Shown piece after piece: positions 49,141 through 59,895 of a stretch of DNA of 64,000 nucleotides. The stretch comes from Ricinus communis (taxonomy: Eukaryota; Streptophyta; Magnoliopsida; Malpighiales; Euphorbiaceae). How positions within the stretch are numbered: the first letter of the stretch is position 1; each line of letters begins with the position of its first letter. The translations under genes and the position numbers were made by a program. The stretch spans positions 22,059,277-22,123,276 of the forward strand of contig NC_063259.1 in the NCBI RefSeq assembly GCF_019578655.1, in the 5' to 3' direction. The notes beneath the pieces are model-generated. The model made no database searches. It saw only the letters and a list, made by a program, of their open reading frames with translations, and was not told where the DNA came from.

Positions 49141-50958
49141 TCACTCCTGTTTTTGAAGAAACTCTCTGGTTAGAAAGTCTGGGATAGAATTCGAATCTCC
49201 TCTGATATATTCGATTTTAAAATAAAAAACAGAAAGAATATCTTGCCATCTAGAAAAAATTTGTTTGGAAGCTATATTTTGAACATCTTTTTGTAAAACT
49301 TCTTTAACAGATTTGCAATCAATCCTCAAAAGAAATTTTTGATTTAAAAGATCACTTTGAAATTTTGAAATGCACAAAACTATTGAAAGAATTTCTTTTT
49401 TGATAGTTGAGTAATTCTTTTGTGTATCATTCCAGTGTGCAGAAGTGAACTGGACAATACATTCTTTGTTATTTTGGACTTGTTTAAGAATCCCACCATA
49501 ACCCAAGTTTGAAGCATCAGTTTCAACAATTTTGAATGCAGATGGATCAGCAAGGTGTAAACATGGAATTTTTAAAACTTGCTTTTTTATGCTTTGAACA
49601 ATCTTTGTATGCTCATCGGTCCATGCAGGGGGACTTTTTCTTAACCTTTCATGGAGGGGCTTTGCAAGACAGTTTAAATTTGGATAAAAATCCATAACAT
49701 AATTTAAACTACCAAGAAATCTTTGTAATTGGGTGTTTTCCAAAATTTTATCTGGAAACTTTGAAGTGAATGCAAGAGACCTTTCAATTGGGGTGATAGT
49801 TCCCCGAGAGATATAGTGTCCAAGAAATCTAATTTTTGTTTGAAATAGAGATATCTTGGATTTTGAAACCACTAAACCACTCTTTTTAACAACATAGAAA
49901 AATATTTCTAAGTGTTTGAATGGTTGTTCTATGGAATTTGAAAAGATTAACACATCATCAATGTAGACAATGCAAAATTTTGAATAAGGATTAAAAATGT
50001 CATTCATAATTTTTTGAAATTCAGAAGGAGCATTTTTCAATCCAAATGGCATCACATTCCATTCGTACTGGCCAAATGGAACTGTAAAAGCAGTTTTGTA
50101 TCTGTCTTTTGGATGAATCTGGATTTGCCAAAATCCTGATTTCATATCAAACTTTGAAAAAATGAATGCAGAATGAAGCTTTTGAAGAAGATCTTTTTTG
50201 TTTGGAATTGAATACCTAATCCACTTTAGGGCTTTATTCAAAGGCTTGTAATTGATCACCAACCTAGGAGTTCCTCTTTCTATTTCACTATTCTTGTTGA
50301 CATAGAAAGCTGCACAAAACCAGGGGGATCTAGACTTTGTAATCAAACCTTTCTGTTCTAGGTCTTTGATTTCTAATCTACAATGGCTTTCTAAAGACTC
50401 ATTCATTTGGATGGGTCTTGCTTTGGTAGAAATTTGCTTATCAGAAAAATCGTTTTGTATTTGATCTTGGATTCTTTTTAAACCCATATCTTGTTTCAAA
50501 TGAGAAAGCTGGGTTTGTTTTTCTTTGATCAAAGCATTTATCTCAAAATTGTAAATCAAGTGGGCTTTAATGAGATTGAGATTTCTCTTTTTAGGTTTTT
50601 CTATAAAAGGAAAAACTATCTTTGAATCTTTAGCTTTAAAGATAATACCAGCAGTAGTTACTTTGAAAGGAGTAATAAGATTGATAAAGGGAGTTCCCAA
50701 AATAACCATTTGCTGAAGATCTTTTGTAAGAATGAAAACATTTTTTAAAGCAATGTTATTATTAAGAATTGCGGCTTCAGTTTTACCCGCAATCTTAATC
50801 TTTGAACTATTGGCTGAAGTTAGCCTTTCTTTAGTATCTTGATGATACCTTTTAAGAATTAGCTCACAGTTGATACAGTTGAGGTCTACTCCTATATCAA
50901 ACAAAGCGATGGTTTCTATATGGAAATCACCAGGGAAAACAAGCTTTATTTGGATCAA
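49141..50958 (-). pseudogene. Viral protease-RT-RNase H frame, copy M (605-codon open frame)
   Basis: Longest open viral frame here. Domains: aspartic protease (about 1-110), RT with SKFDMKSGFWQIQIHP, MPFGLKNAPSEFQ and YIDDVLIFS (about 215-420), RNase H with VETDASNLGYGG, SAHWNDTQKNYSTIKKE and the RIDCKSVKE region (about 470-590). The protease active-site triplet reads DIG (ALFDIGVDLNC) where copy R has DTG. About 40 codons between protease and RT that are present in R are missing, with similar short sequences at the deletion ends. Upstream it is cut from the coat-protein frame by a TAA (CAA in copy R). It is therefore not functional as a whole. Confidence 0.88.
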
Positions 50959-51030
50959 ATATTTTCTTGAAGTAATTTCTTTTAAAACATTAATGAAGTT
51001 TTCTGGAACATTTTCAGAAACTTCAAGATT

Positions 51031-52697
51031 TTAAAAATTATTTTCCTTTTCAGAATCAGAATCACTATTCTGTTTGGAGAGGATCAGACTTTGAAGCAAA
51101 ACAGAATCATTTTGTTGTTTTTCTTTCAAATCTTTGAGCTCTGTTTTGATGGCTTTGATTTCTTTTTGAAGTTCTTGAACGGTAGGAAGAGGATTTTTCA
51201 GCTTTTTTTCTTTATCCAAAATCATAGTAAGATCATAAGTATTCTTACTAGAAGAAGGGACAGGGGATTTAGTTTTTAAAATCTCTTTCAAAACCTGTTT
51301 TTGGATTTGAGGATCATTAATATGTTTCACGGCTTCAAGAAGAGCTTCTTGTTGCCTAGTGAGCATATTAATATTCTTTGAAATACTTTCAGAATCTGTT
51401 TCAGAATAATCGGATGAGGTTTTGATTTCATCAATTTGAAATTCTTCCTCACTATTCGAGAATTCTGATTCAGATGAATCAACTAGAAGAGTAGAAATTT
51501 TTGTTAAAACTTCTTCTTCTATTTGGAGCTCATGGAGTTTTTTGGAAAACTTACAATACTTTGAAGTATGGCCTTTCTTGCCACATTTAAAGCATGTAAT
51601 TTTGCTAAAATCTCTTTTGGAATTTTGTTTTGGAAATTTAGAAGAAGATGGCTTTTTGTAGAAATTCTCCTTATTTTTAGGAGTCTTTCTATTTTTGAAA
51701 AATCGTTTTTTCTTAAAAGATTTGAAAAAATCTTCTTTGCATTTCCCTTTGCAGGTAGTAGAGGGCTCTATGGGATTATACTCAAATTGATTGCAAAAAC
51801 TACCTAGTTCTTGCCTAGTCTTTTTCATCTCCCATTTGAGCTGTCTTTGGAGCTTAAGGTCATGGCATATCTTTAATCCTTCTTTCTGGGTGAGGCTGAC
51901 TAATTCACCATAAGTGTAGAAATCATAAGGGATTTGGCCATTATGGGCTTCTCTTTTGGTATTCCTAACTCTTTCACCTAGAATCTTAGGTAAACCAGCT
52001 AAGAACTTCTCTTTCCAGAAAGGTTGGCTTGAATCTTCCCTAAGCATGACTCTAGTTAGGAATGTGTCTTTGTAGGTTTGGAAATTGCTAAGCTTTTTGC
52101 AGGTAAGATTGCTGAGGAGCTCAGCATTCTTATCTTTCAGAAGAGAAGAGTCTCCTATGAAGTGAAGGGAAATCGTGAGGATTAAGGTTGACACTGCATC
52201 CTCAATTGGATTTCCTAATTCATCTAAGATGGGGGTCCCTTCTATTGTGGTTTGGATGCACCTAGGATTTGGAGTTGTTGTGCTTGTGTGAGATGGTAAT
52301 CCCACCATCCTTTAAGCTGGCCTGAAAACCCAGCTATGAGGAGTTCAGCAATAGCTCTATCAGAGGTACCGCTTTGGGTTTTGTAAGCATTGGCTGCCAT
52401 GGTCATCTGCTGTAAGAGACCAAGGATATTGTATTCTGACATTCCATCTATATTCCATTTATAGACGGAGGAGGAATTGAATCTAGACTGGGTTAGGATA
52501 TTGTTCCTATTTTCTATTCCTAGATCTGGAGCAGTACTCATAGGAGTATGCCAGGTTAATCTAGGGGCTTGCCATCCCAATCTGTTGATGTTGGAAGGTT
52601 TGTTAATGACACTTTCAAGCTCTGAATCATTGGATTCATCGCTTTGGGCTTGATCTAAAACACTGATATTCCTACTGCTTTGAGGAGTATCTCGCAC
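51031..52697 (-). pseudogene. Viral coat protein region, copy M, frameshifted
   Basis: Two open segments overlap in different frames: 52697-52242 (LGWQAPRLTWHTP, QLKGWWDYHL) and 52308-51031. The second has the FLAGLPKILGERVR region, a Lys-rich part, the CCHC knuckle CFKCGKKGHTSKYC and a Ser/Glu/coiled C-terminus. One frameshift near 52.25-52.31 kb separates them. The 5' segment is in the movement-protein frame and the 3' segment in the protease frame, so the ancestor probably had one MP-CP-PR-RT-RH polyprotein. Confidence 0.85.
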
Positions 52698-52736
52698 TAG
52701 ATTTTTGGACGACTCAGAGGTTGCTAATTTACTAAG

Positions 52737-54569
52737 CTATTCTCTGATTGTTCTAGCAAACTCAGTTTGCTTTTGAAATTGATCTTGGCTAGGCTTTAAG
52801 ATTTGGTAGGGTTTGAAGACTGGATTTTTGAGCTTTTCTGACTGGTTTGTCTCTTTTGGATGCTCAGTGCTAGGGATTGGAGAGGTGAAGACTATAGGAA
52901 GTTTTTGGATCTGGCTTTCTATCCTAACAAGCTGTTTTCCTATTGTGTTAAGATAGGTGTTCGAGAAATTGTTCTGTTGAACAATATTCTTGACATTCTT
53001 TTCAAGATCTTCTCCTACCAGTTTGTAAGGTGTAGCCTCTATCTCATTCTCTCCATAAGGAATGGTTATCTTCCTAAGGGGAGGATGTTCAGACTGGATG
53101 GTTAGGTTTTCTCCGACCTTCCACTCTGGAGTCTTATTCCTTATTGTGACAGGACTAATGAGCTTATCTTTGAAATGATAAAGGATACCATTTTCTTTGC
53201 AATAGATTTGAAACCAATCAAAAAATTTTATTTGGACTTTGTTTTGGATGCAAAATTGATAATATCTTTCTTGAATACTATCATTTTCTTGTAAAAAATT
53301 CTTAAAAAACCAAAGTTTTTTAGAATGGTTTTTCTTTGAATAGAAATCTTCATGTAAAAGGTTTTTGTCAATTTGAAAATCTTTTGAAATCATGTTGATT
53401 TCTGCTTCTAAATTTTGTGTTATGGCGGATGGTGATGGTGAAGAGGGGGTAGAGACGATCTCTATATCCTCATCATCTTTCTTTGGTTCATTGTAGACTG
53501 GTCTGGGGATATTGCTTTGGTAATCAACATTCTGAAGTATATTGTTTGTATTTGGTAAATCAGATATTGAAAATCGGGGTTGTGTTTGAGATGGAGTTGG
53601 TTCTTTGTAAGGAGCATAAATAATAGAAGGTATTTTTGATACCCTTCCAATATCTATGGTCGATGTTGAAGAATCATCATCAGAAAATCTAGAAAATATT
53701 GATTTCCTGTTGAATGTAAGCTTTACTTTTCCATCTGGGAATTGGGTTATATTTTTAAGATTTGTATTTGGTTCTGTTTGCTTTGGGGATTCAGGTTGGG
53801 TTGCACCTTCAAGGATCCATTCTTCTGGAAGAGTGATGTCTTTCCATTGAATGGTTTTTGGAATTGTTGCGTTGGATTTGGAGAGATCTGTTTGTAGGAA
53901 TAAGGTTTCTCCTTTTGGTGAATGGAGCTTGTGTTTTGAACCAAAAGCAGAAATCATGGCTTTGTAATGTATTTTGAAAATCAATGCTATCGGAATAGAT
54001 CCTTCAAGCATTTTGTAATTATGTGTCTTTATTTGAAGAACAATGCTCTTTAAAATATTTTTATCATTTAATGAAATTGTAATGTTTGGAAAACAATTGA
54101 AAGAAATTGGTCCTTTATTGAGGCTCGACTCAACAGTACCTAATAAAGACTCATAAAAATTTGTAAACCTAGCATCTCTAAGGACTGCTAAGATGGAAGT
54201 ATCTAGACCTTCTCTGGTAAGGGGCTTTATTCCTACCTGGACAAGGCCTATATGGATATACTTATAATCTTTTTCTTTATGCTTCTGGAGGGTCTTTGGA
54301 TTTAAAAGATAAATTTCTTCAAAAGGCTTTGAAATCTGAATATCTCTTTCTTCAGTTTTGATAGTAAAATCAGTCTTGAAGAGAGAAAACTTTGAAAATT
54401 CATAGATTTATTTCTTTTGGACTTTGGGTATTTTCCAATCATCAATATGCTTTGTAAAATCTTCAATAGTGATTTCTTCACTATTTACTAAACCTTTGTA
54501 CCTTGAGGACTCAGAGGTAGAAGAGTTTGAAAAAGAAGAAGATCTACAGAAAAATGGTTCTAAATTCAT
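52737..54569 (-). pseudogene. Viral movement protein region, copy M, with in-frame stops
   Basis: The frame runs from an ATG at 54569 after the primer site to a TAG at 52737. It has a movement-protein-like core (GLVQVGIKPLTREGLDTS, ARFTNFYESLLGTVESSLNK, GSIPIALIFKIHYKAMISAF). A long acidic/Ser-rich, partly coiled C-terminal part (LEAEINMISKDFQ, NIVQQNNFSNTYLNTIGKQL) follows. There is an in-frame TAA at 54410-54408. The TAG at its end is followed by open sequence in the same frame leading into the coat protein. The role is cell-to-cell movement by family position. Confidence 0.8.
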
Positions 54570-54757
54570 TTTAAAATAAACTAAAATTACTTTCTAAACA
54601 AACATGAACCAAGCCACCAGATTTACTGCCCTTACACCAGACGGGACTTACTACTGTGCATAAATGAACAGTGCTTGTTTATCAGTGATATGATGCAGAT
54701 TAAAATGAGTTTAAAATCTTCTTTATGCAGATGATGCTTCTTTCCCGGAACCCAATT

Positions 54758-54770
54758 GGCTCTGATACCA
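54758..54770 (-). other. tRNA-Met primer-binding site of the pararetrovirus
   Basis: TGGTATCAGAGCC on the minus strand, complementary to the 3' end of plant initiator tRNA-Met, the minus-strand primer used throughout the Caulimoviridae. It conventionally marks position 1 of the viral genome. It is the only complete copy in the window. Confidence 0.92.
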
Positions 54771-54884
54771 AGATAGAGAAAAACAGAAACAGATCAACAA
54801 GTTTCTGGTGTGCAGGATCCTCAGACGAGGCAAGCACAGAGCATACGCTTGTTAAATCTTAAAAGGTAGATAAAGAAGATAAAC

Positions 54885-54890
54885 TTTATT
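54885..54890 (-). terminator. Viral polyadenylation signal
   Basis: AATAAA in viral sense, ~225 bp after the TATA box and ~115 bp before the primer site, conserved in the L1 leader. Confidence 0.65.
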
Positions 54891-55113
54891 GATAATCACA
54901 AACTTTGAAAGCTTTAATCAAACATACAACTTTGTAAAACTTTGAAACAAGAAGAAAATATAGACTTACAAGAGGAGTTACAAGATTTCTCTCTCTCTCT
55001 CTACTCACTCTTTTCACTCTTATATTTCTTCGTGTTGATGAGAACAAGATAACATAAGAGCTTATCTCTCTATGCTGTCTCCTTCAAGTTCTGAGTTCTT
55101 CTTTGGAGGTCTC

Positions 55114-55128
55114 CTCTTTATATAGAGG
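55114..55128 (-). promoter_or_regulatory. Viral pregenomic RNA promoter TATA box
   Basis: CCTCTATATAAAGAG on the minus strand, identical in both leader copies despite divergence around it. Confidence 0.7.
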
Positions 55129-55269
55129 TCTCGAAGCTTTGGATACCTTTCACGGGCTTTGGATGCTTTGGTTAGTGGAGTAGAAATGATTCCAGTTGTC
55201 TTCCACTTGTCTTTGGAGTCTTGTGATAATGGCAACCACCTTTTGAGAAAGTTGTCGGCCATGCTTTGA

Positions 55270-55380
55270 AAGATTCTTTTGCTTTTTTGACTTTTCTTTT
55301 TCTTTTTCTTTTGTCTTTTCTTTTCTTTTTCTTTTCTTTTCTTTGTCTTTTTTTTTCCTTTTCTTTTTCTTTTTCTTTTT
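55270..55380 (-). other. Purine-rich tract of the viral leader
   Basis: An A/G-only tract of AAAAG and AAAGAAAAG words in viral sense, upstream of the TATA box. It may serve as promoter enhancer sequence or contain a plus-strand primer polypurine tract. The assignment is by composition only. Confidence 0.45.
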
Positions 55381-55471
55381 GGGCTTTTGATATGGATTTT
55401 AAACCCATTACAAAGATCCTTGGGCTGCCGTTTCCGGTTTTCAACCCATGGGCTTTAACAAGGAGATAACC

Positions 55472-56978
55472 TTATGAGATTTTGAATATCCCATAACAAT
55501 CGTCTCCAGCTGAATCATCCAAATCAAATGCAGCAGTACTGGCACTGGAAGAGGATGATGATGATGCTTTGAATTTGCCTTTGGAAGAAGCGTTTTGATA
55601 ACCTGCTTTATTAGTTGTAGGAAATCTTCTGTCTGGCAAGGCAGTAAGCTTTGGAAGGAGAAATGACTTCTGTGCCAAGAACGTTGTTTGTTCTTTAGGG
55701 GGAGGCAAGAAGCTATTTTTGGTAAGGAAGTTTTGAACGGCTTTAAGGGACAGTTTGTCCTGGTGGTTGAATTTATCCCACCATTTTACTTTGAATCTTC
55801 GGATAAGTGTAATTTCACCATCTGGTAATAGATTGAAGTGAAAGTACCATAAACATAACCAGGGCAAAAAGAAGTTTGAACAAAATAGAAGAAGCGGGGG
55901 AAAACGCCTTTCTATTGAGTTGGGTTTGTAATTTACTTTGAAGAGGTTGAACAGGGGTAAGACCTCTGGAATGATGGTCTCAGGGACATTACCGTAGTAA
56001 TTCCACCACTGTTTAAACCAGTAGGGGATTTTAGAAGTTTGGATAAGACTGGTGTCGAAGTAGAAGAGCCAAAAGTGGCTTCTTCCTTCATTTTGAATGA
56101 GAAAGGTATTGAACCAGGCTTGCTGGTAATCCCAGTAGGTGAAGGAGGTGTTTAGATTTGAAGGGTAGGTTCTTTTGATAGAAGTTGGAAAGGAACGAGG
56201 GGAGTATAAATCCATACCCCAATCAGACGGGTGAAGGATTCTTTGGATTGTGCATGTTGAATGCAGGGTCTTTGTGGGTTTTGTCTTTTTTGAAATGTTT
56301 AAACTTTGTAGAACCAGTAACCTCGAGGATTGACTGGTAGTAAGACTGAGGCTTTGAAGTGTTCCAGGGTTTGAAAAACTAACTTGGAGGGAAAATCTTT
56401 GAAACCAGTTTAGAGGGGCTTTCTGTACAGAATCCTTCCTCAACTGTTAAAATATTTTGAAAAATTGGGTTTTCCAAATACTTATTTGTTTTAAAACGTT
56501 TTGATTGAGTCAAAACTATTTCTTGAAAATTTGGTTTTGAAAAACTGTTTGAACTTTGAGATAGATTTTGAGGGAAAATCTCTATCTCGGTATTTTGAAA
56601 AGGGATAGAAAGTATACCTTTTCCCTTTGCAGAGGAGGAGGACGACTTTGGAGTCGCTTCTGTCTTTGAAATTATTTGCTTTGAAGATGGTTCGGATAGG
56701 GATTGAACCATCTGCCTTTTATATTTTTCAATCCTTTGAATGAATTCAGGGTCTTGCTGAGCAAGCCATTCCTGAATTTGTTGAGCTTGATCAGCTTTGG
56801 AAGGATCCATTTGTCGTTGAACTGGATCTGGTTGATCAATTTCTTCTTGGATTATCTCAGTCTAAGTCCTAATGGGCTTTGAAGTTGAAGGGAGAACTTC
56901 TTTCACTGGGCTTTGAATTTCGGCCGGCTTTGAACTAGCCGTAGACTTTTCTTCTTTGAACTTTGATTTTCGTGGCAT
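55472..56978 (-). pseudogene. Viral downstream ORF, copy R, frameshifted
   Basis: It starts MPRKSK at 56978. The first part carries a TAG near 56860 and a long open segment 56810-56379 (KSSSSSAKGKG, FCTESPSKLVSKIFPP). The remainder continues in another frame (56443-55472) with DWGMDLYSPRSFPTS, FTYWDYQQAWFNTFLIQN, WFKQWWNYYGNVPETI and RRFKVKWWDKFNHQDK. It ends in a Ser/Asp-rich tail. A frameshift near 56.4 kb joins the two halves. The protein family is unrecognised; the aromatic WW/YW motifs are its best landmarks. Confidence 0.75.
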
Positions 56979-56993
56979 TTTTCACTCCTGTTT

Positions 56994-58580
56994 TTACAAA
57001 AACTCTCTAGTCAGAAAGTCAGGAATAGAATTTGATTCTCCTAGAATAAATTCAATTTCAAAATAAAAAACAGACAGAATTGCTTGCCAACGGGCGAAAA
57101 TTTGCTTTGAAGCAATATTTTGAACATCCTTTTGTAAAACTTCTTTTGCAGACTTGCAATCAATCCTTAAAAGAAATTTTTGATTCAAAAGATCGCTTTG
57201 AAATTTAGAAATACAAAGAACTATCGAAAGGATTTCTTTTTTGATAGTAGAATAATTCTTTTGAGTATCGTTCCAGTGAGCAGAAATAAACTGGACAATA
57301 CACTCTTTGGAATTTGAAACTTGTTTTAGAATCCCACCATATCCTAACTCTGATGCATCCGTTTCTACAATCTTAAATGTAGAAGGATCAGCTAGATGCA
57401 GGCATGGAATTTCCAAAACTTATTTTTTAATACTTTGGACTATCTTTGTATGCTGATCGGTCCAAGGAGGGGGGTTTTTCCTTAGCCTATCATGCAGGGG
57501 CTTTGCAAGACAGTTTTAATTAGGGTAAAAATCCATAACATAATTTAAACTACCAAGAAATCTTTGAAGTTGAGTTTTTTCCAAGATTTTATCTGGAAAC
57601 TTTGAAGTGAAAGCAAGAGATCTCTCAATTGGAGTAATTATACCTCGAGAGATATAATGACCAAGAAATCTAATTTTCGTTTGAAAAAGAGATATCTTAG
57701 ACTTTGAGACCACTAAACCATTCTTTTTAACCACATAGAAAAATGTTTCTAAGTGTTTAAAATGTTGTTCAATGGATTTTGAAAATATTAAAACATCATC
57801 AATGTAGACAATGCAGAATTTTAAAAATGGATTAAAAATGTCATTCATGATCTTTTAAAATTCTGAAGGAGCATTTTTCAATCCAAAAGGCATCACATTC
57901 CACTCATATTGACCGAATGGAACTGTAAATGCCGTTTTGTACCGATCCTTTGGATCAATCTGGATTTTTCAAAATCCCGATTTCATGTCAAACTTTGAAA
58001 AAATGAATGCAGAATGCAGTTTTTGAAGAAGATCTTTTTTGTTGGGAATAGGATACCTAATCCATTTAAGAGAGTTGTTCAAAGGTATGTAGTTGATCAC
58101 TAGCCTAGGAGTTCCTCTTTCTATCTCGCTATTCTTATTGACATAGAAAGCTGCACAAGACCAAGGTGACCTAGACTTTGAAATCAAACCTTTAGACTCA
58201 AGATATCTAATCTCGATTCTACAATGGCTTTCTAAAGACTCATTCATCTGAATGGGTCTGGCTTTAGTAGGGATTTGCTTATCTGAAAAATCGTTTTCAT
58301 ATGGCAAATCTACCATATGTTGCTTTCGATTCCAAAAAGCATTTGGAAGATCAGAACAGAGTTCATTCTCAATTTTTATTTGAAAATCAGAAATTTTTCT
58401 TTGAATAAAATCATTTTGCAGTTGATCTAGGATTCTTTTCAAACCCACATCCTGTTGAAGATGAGAAAGGTGGGTCTGTTTTCCTTTGATCAAAGCATTG
58501 ATTTCAAAATTGTAAATAGAATGGGCTTTGATGAGATTCAAATTTCTCTTTTTTAGTTTTTTTTTTAAAAAAAAAAACAA
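56994..58580 (-). pseudogene. Viral RT/RNase H region, copy R, with several stops
   Basis: Open segments 58580-57969, 57848-57516 and 57416-56994 follow each other. They cover the RT N-terminus (SRSPWSCAAFYVNKNSE, DMKSGF), YIDDVLIFSKS and RNase H (ETDASELGYGG, RIDCKSAKEVLQKD). Separate stops occur at about 57968, 57858, 57515 and 57420. R keeps the ~40 residues between protease and RT that copy M lacks. Confidence 0.85.
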
Positions 58581-59112
58581 TCTTTGAATCTTTAGCTTTG
58601 AAAATGATTCCAGCAGTTGTTACTTTGAAGGGAGTTATCAAATTGATAAACGGGGTCCCTAAAATAACAGTTTGCTGAAAATCCTTTGTAAGAATAAAAA
58701 CATTCTTTAAAGCAATATTGTTATTAAGAATTGCGGCTTCAGTTTTACCGGCAATCTTAATTTTTAAAGAATTGGCTGAAGTCAGCCTTTCTTTGGTCTC
58801 TTGATGATACCTTTTAGGAACCAGCTCGCAGTTGATACAATTGAGGTCTGCTCCTGTATCAAACAAGGCGATGGTTTCTATCTGAAAATCACCAGGGAAA
58901 ACAAGCTTTATTTGAATCAAATATTTTCTTGAAGTAATTTCCTTTAAAACATTGATAAAGTTTTCATGAACATTTTCAGAAACTTCAAGGTTTTGAAAAT
59001 CATTTTCCTCATCAGAATCAGAATCACTATTCTGCTTGAGGATCAGGCTTTGAAGCAAAACAGAATCATTTTGTTGTTTTTTTTTCAACTTCTTTCCTTT
59101 GTCCAAAATCAT
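58504..59112 (-). pseudogene. Viral aspartic protease region, copy R
   Basis: It keeps the catalytic DTGADLNCI motif and the ILGTPFINLITPF flap/second-loop region. The upstream coil segment is shortened relative to copy M (GKKLKKKQQND). At its 3' end an A/T homopolymer stretch (58555-58580) disturbs the frame into RT. Confidence 0.8.
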
Positions 59113-59169
59113 AATAAGATCATAAGTATTCTTACTAGAAGAAGGAACCAGGGATTCAGTTTTTAAAAT

Positions 59170-59895
59170 TTATTTTAAAATCTGTTTTTGAATAAGAGGA
59201 TCACTAATATGCTTTACAGCTTCAAGAAGAGCTTCTTGTTGCCTAGTGAGCATATTAATGTTCTTTGAAGAGCTTTCTGAATCTGTCTCAGAACAATCAG
59301 TTGAGGTTTTGACTTCATCAATTTGAAATTCTTCCTCACTGTTTGATAACTCTGATTCAGAAGAATCAACTAGAAGAGCAGAAATTTTTTCTAAAACTTC
59401 TTCTTCTATTTGGAGCTCATGAAGTCTCTTTAAAAACTTACAATACTTTGAAGTATGACCTTTCTTACCACATTTAAAGCATGTAATTTTTGAAAAAAAA
59501 TTTTTGAAATCTTTCTTTGGAAATTTTGAAAGAAATTTGGAAGAAGACGAGTTTTTATAAAAAATTTCCTTGCTTTTAGAAGGCTTTCTTTGTTTTGAAA
59601 ATTGTTTCTTTTTGAAAGACTTTGAATAAGAATCAACTTTGCATTTTCCTTTGCAACTAGAAGATGGCTCTATTGGATTGTACTCAAACTGGTTACAGAA
59701 ACTACCTAGTTCCTGCCTAGTCTTTTTCATCTCTCATTTGAGCTGTCTTTGAAGCTTAAGGTCATGACAAATTTTTAATCCTTCTTTCTAAGTTAGACTA
59801 ACTAACTCACCATAAGTGTAGAAATCATAAGGGATTTGACCGTTATGGACTTCTCTTATGGTATTCCTAACTCTTTTACCTAAAATCTCAGATAA
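59170..59895 (-). pseudogene. Viral coat protein region, copy R, 5' truncated
   Basis: It begins at the virus-host junction in the middle of the coat protein (ILGKRVRNTIREVHNGQIPY) and carries stops near 59.79 and 59.73 kb. It then has an open part with MKKTRQELGSFCNQFEYNP, the CCHC knuckle CFKCGKKGHTSKYC and a Ser/Glu-rich tail. It ends at a TAA (59170) where copy M has GAA. Confidence 0.82.

Larger units (their letters stand above)
54771..55471 (-). promoter_or_regulatory. Viral intergenic region/leader between copies R and M
   Basis: In viral sense: end of the downstream ORF, a long purine-rich tract (55270-55380), TATA box (55114-55128), AG/GA-rich leader, AATAAA (54885-54890), then the primer site. 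This order matches caulimovirid pregenomic promoters, with the poly(A) signal inside the transcribed redundant leader. Confidence 0.82.
44620..59895 (-). mobile_element. Endogenous pararetrovirus block (Caulimoviridae, petuvirus/florendovirus-like), rearranged concatemer
   Basis: About 15.3 kb of viral DNA, mostly with viral sense on the minus strand. Gene order in one unit is leader, tRNA-Met primer site, movement protein, coat protein with CCHC zinc knuckle, aspartic protease, reverse transcriptase, RNase H, then a downstream ORF. There is no integrase and there are no LTRs, which excludes a Ty3/gypsy element. The same coat-protein codon recurs at 59730 and 51828, giving a genome length of ~7.9 kb. 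Three parts are present: R (59895 to 54771), M (54770 to about 48195, continuous with R head-to-tail), and a deleted L1 (about 48195 to 44933), plus an inverted leader piece (44640-44932). Nearly every gene is broken. Borders were judged by comparing copies. Confidence 0.9.

Noticed and set aside
44620..59895. Ty3/gypsy LTR retrotransposon
   Set aside because: RT and RNase H resemble that group, but there is no integrase and there are no LTRs. A movement protein, a tRNA-Met site next to a leader, and circular-genome permutation identify a caulimovirid.
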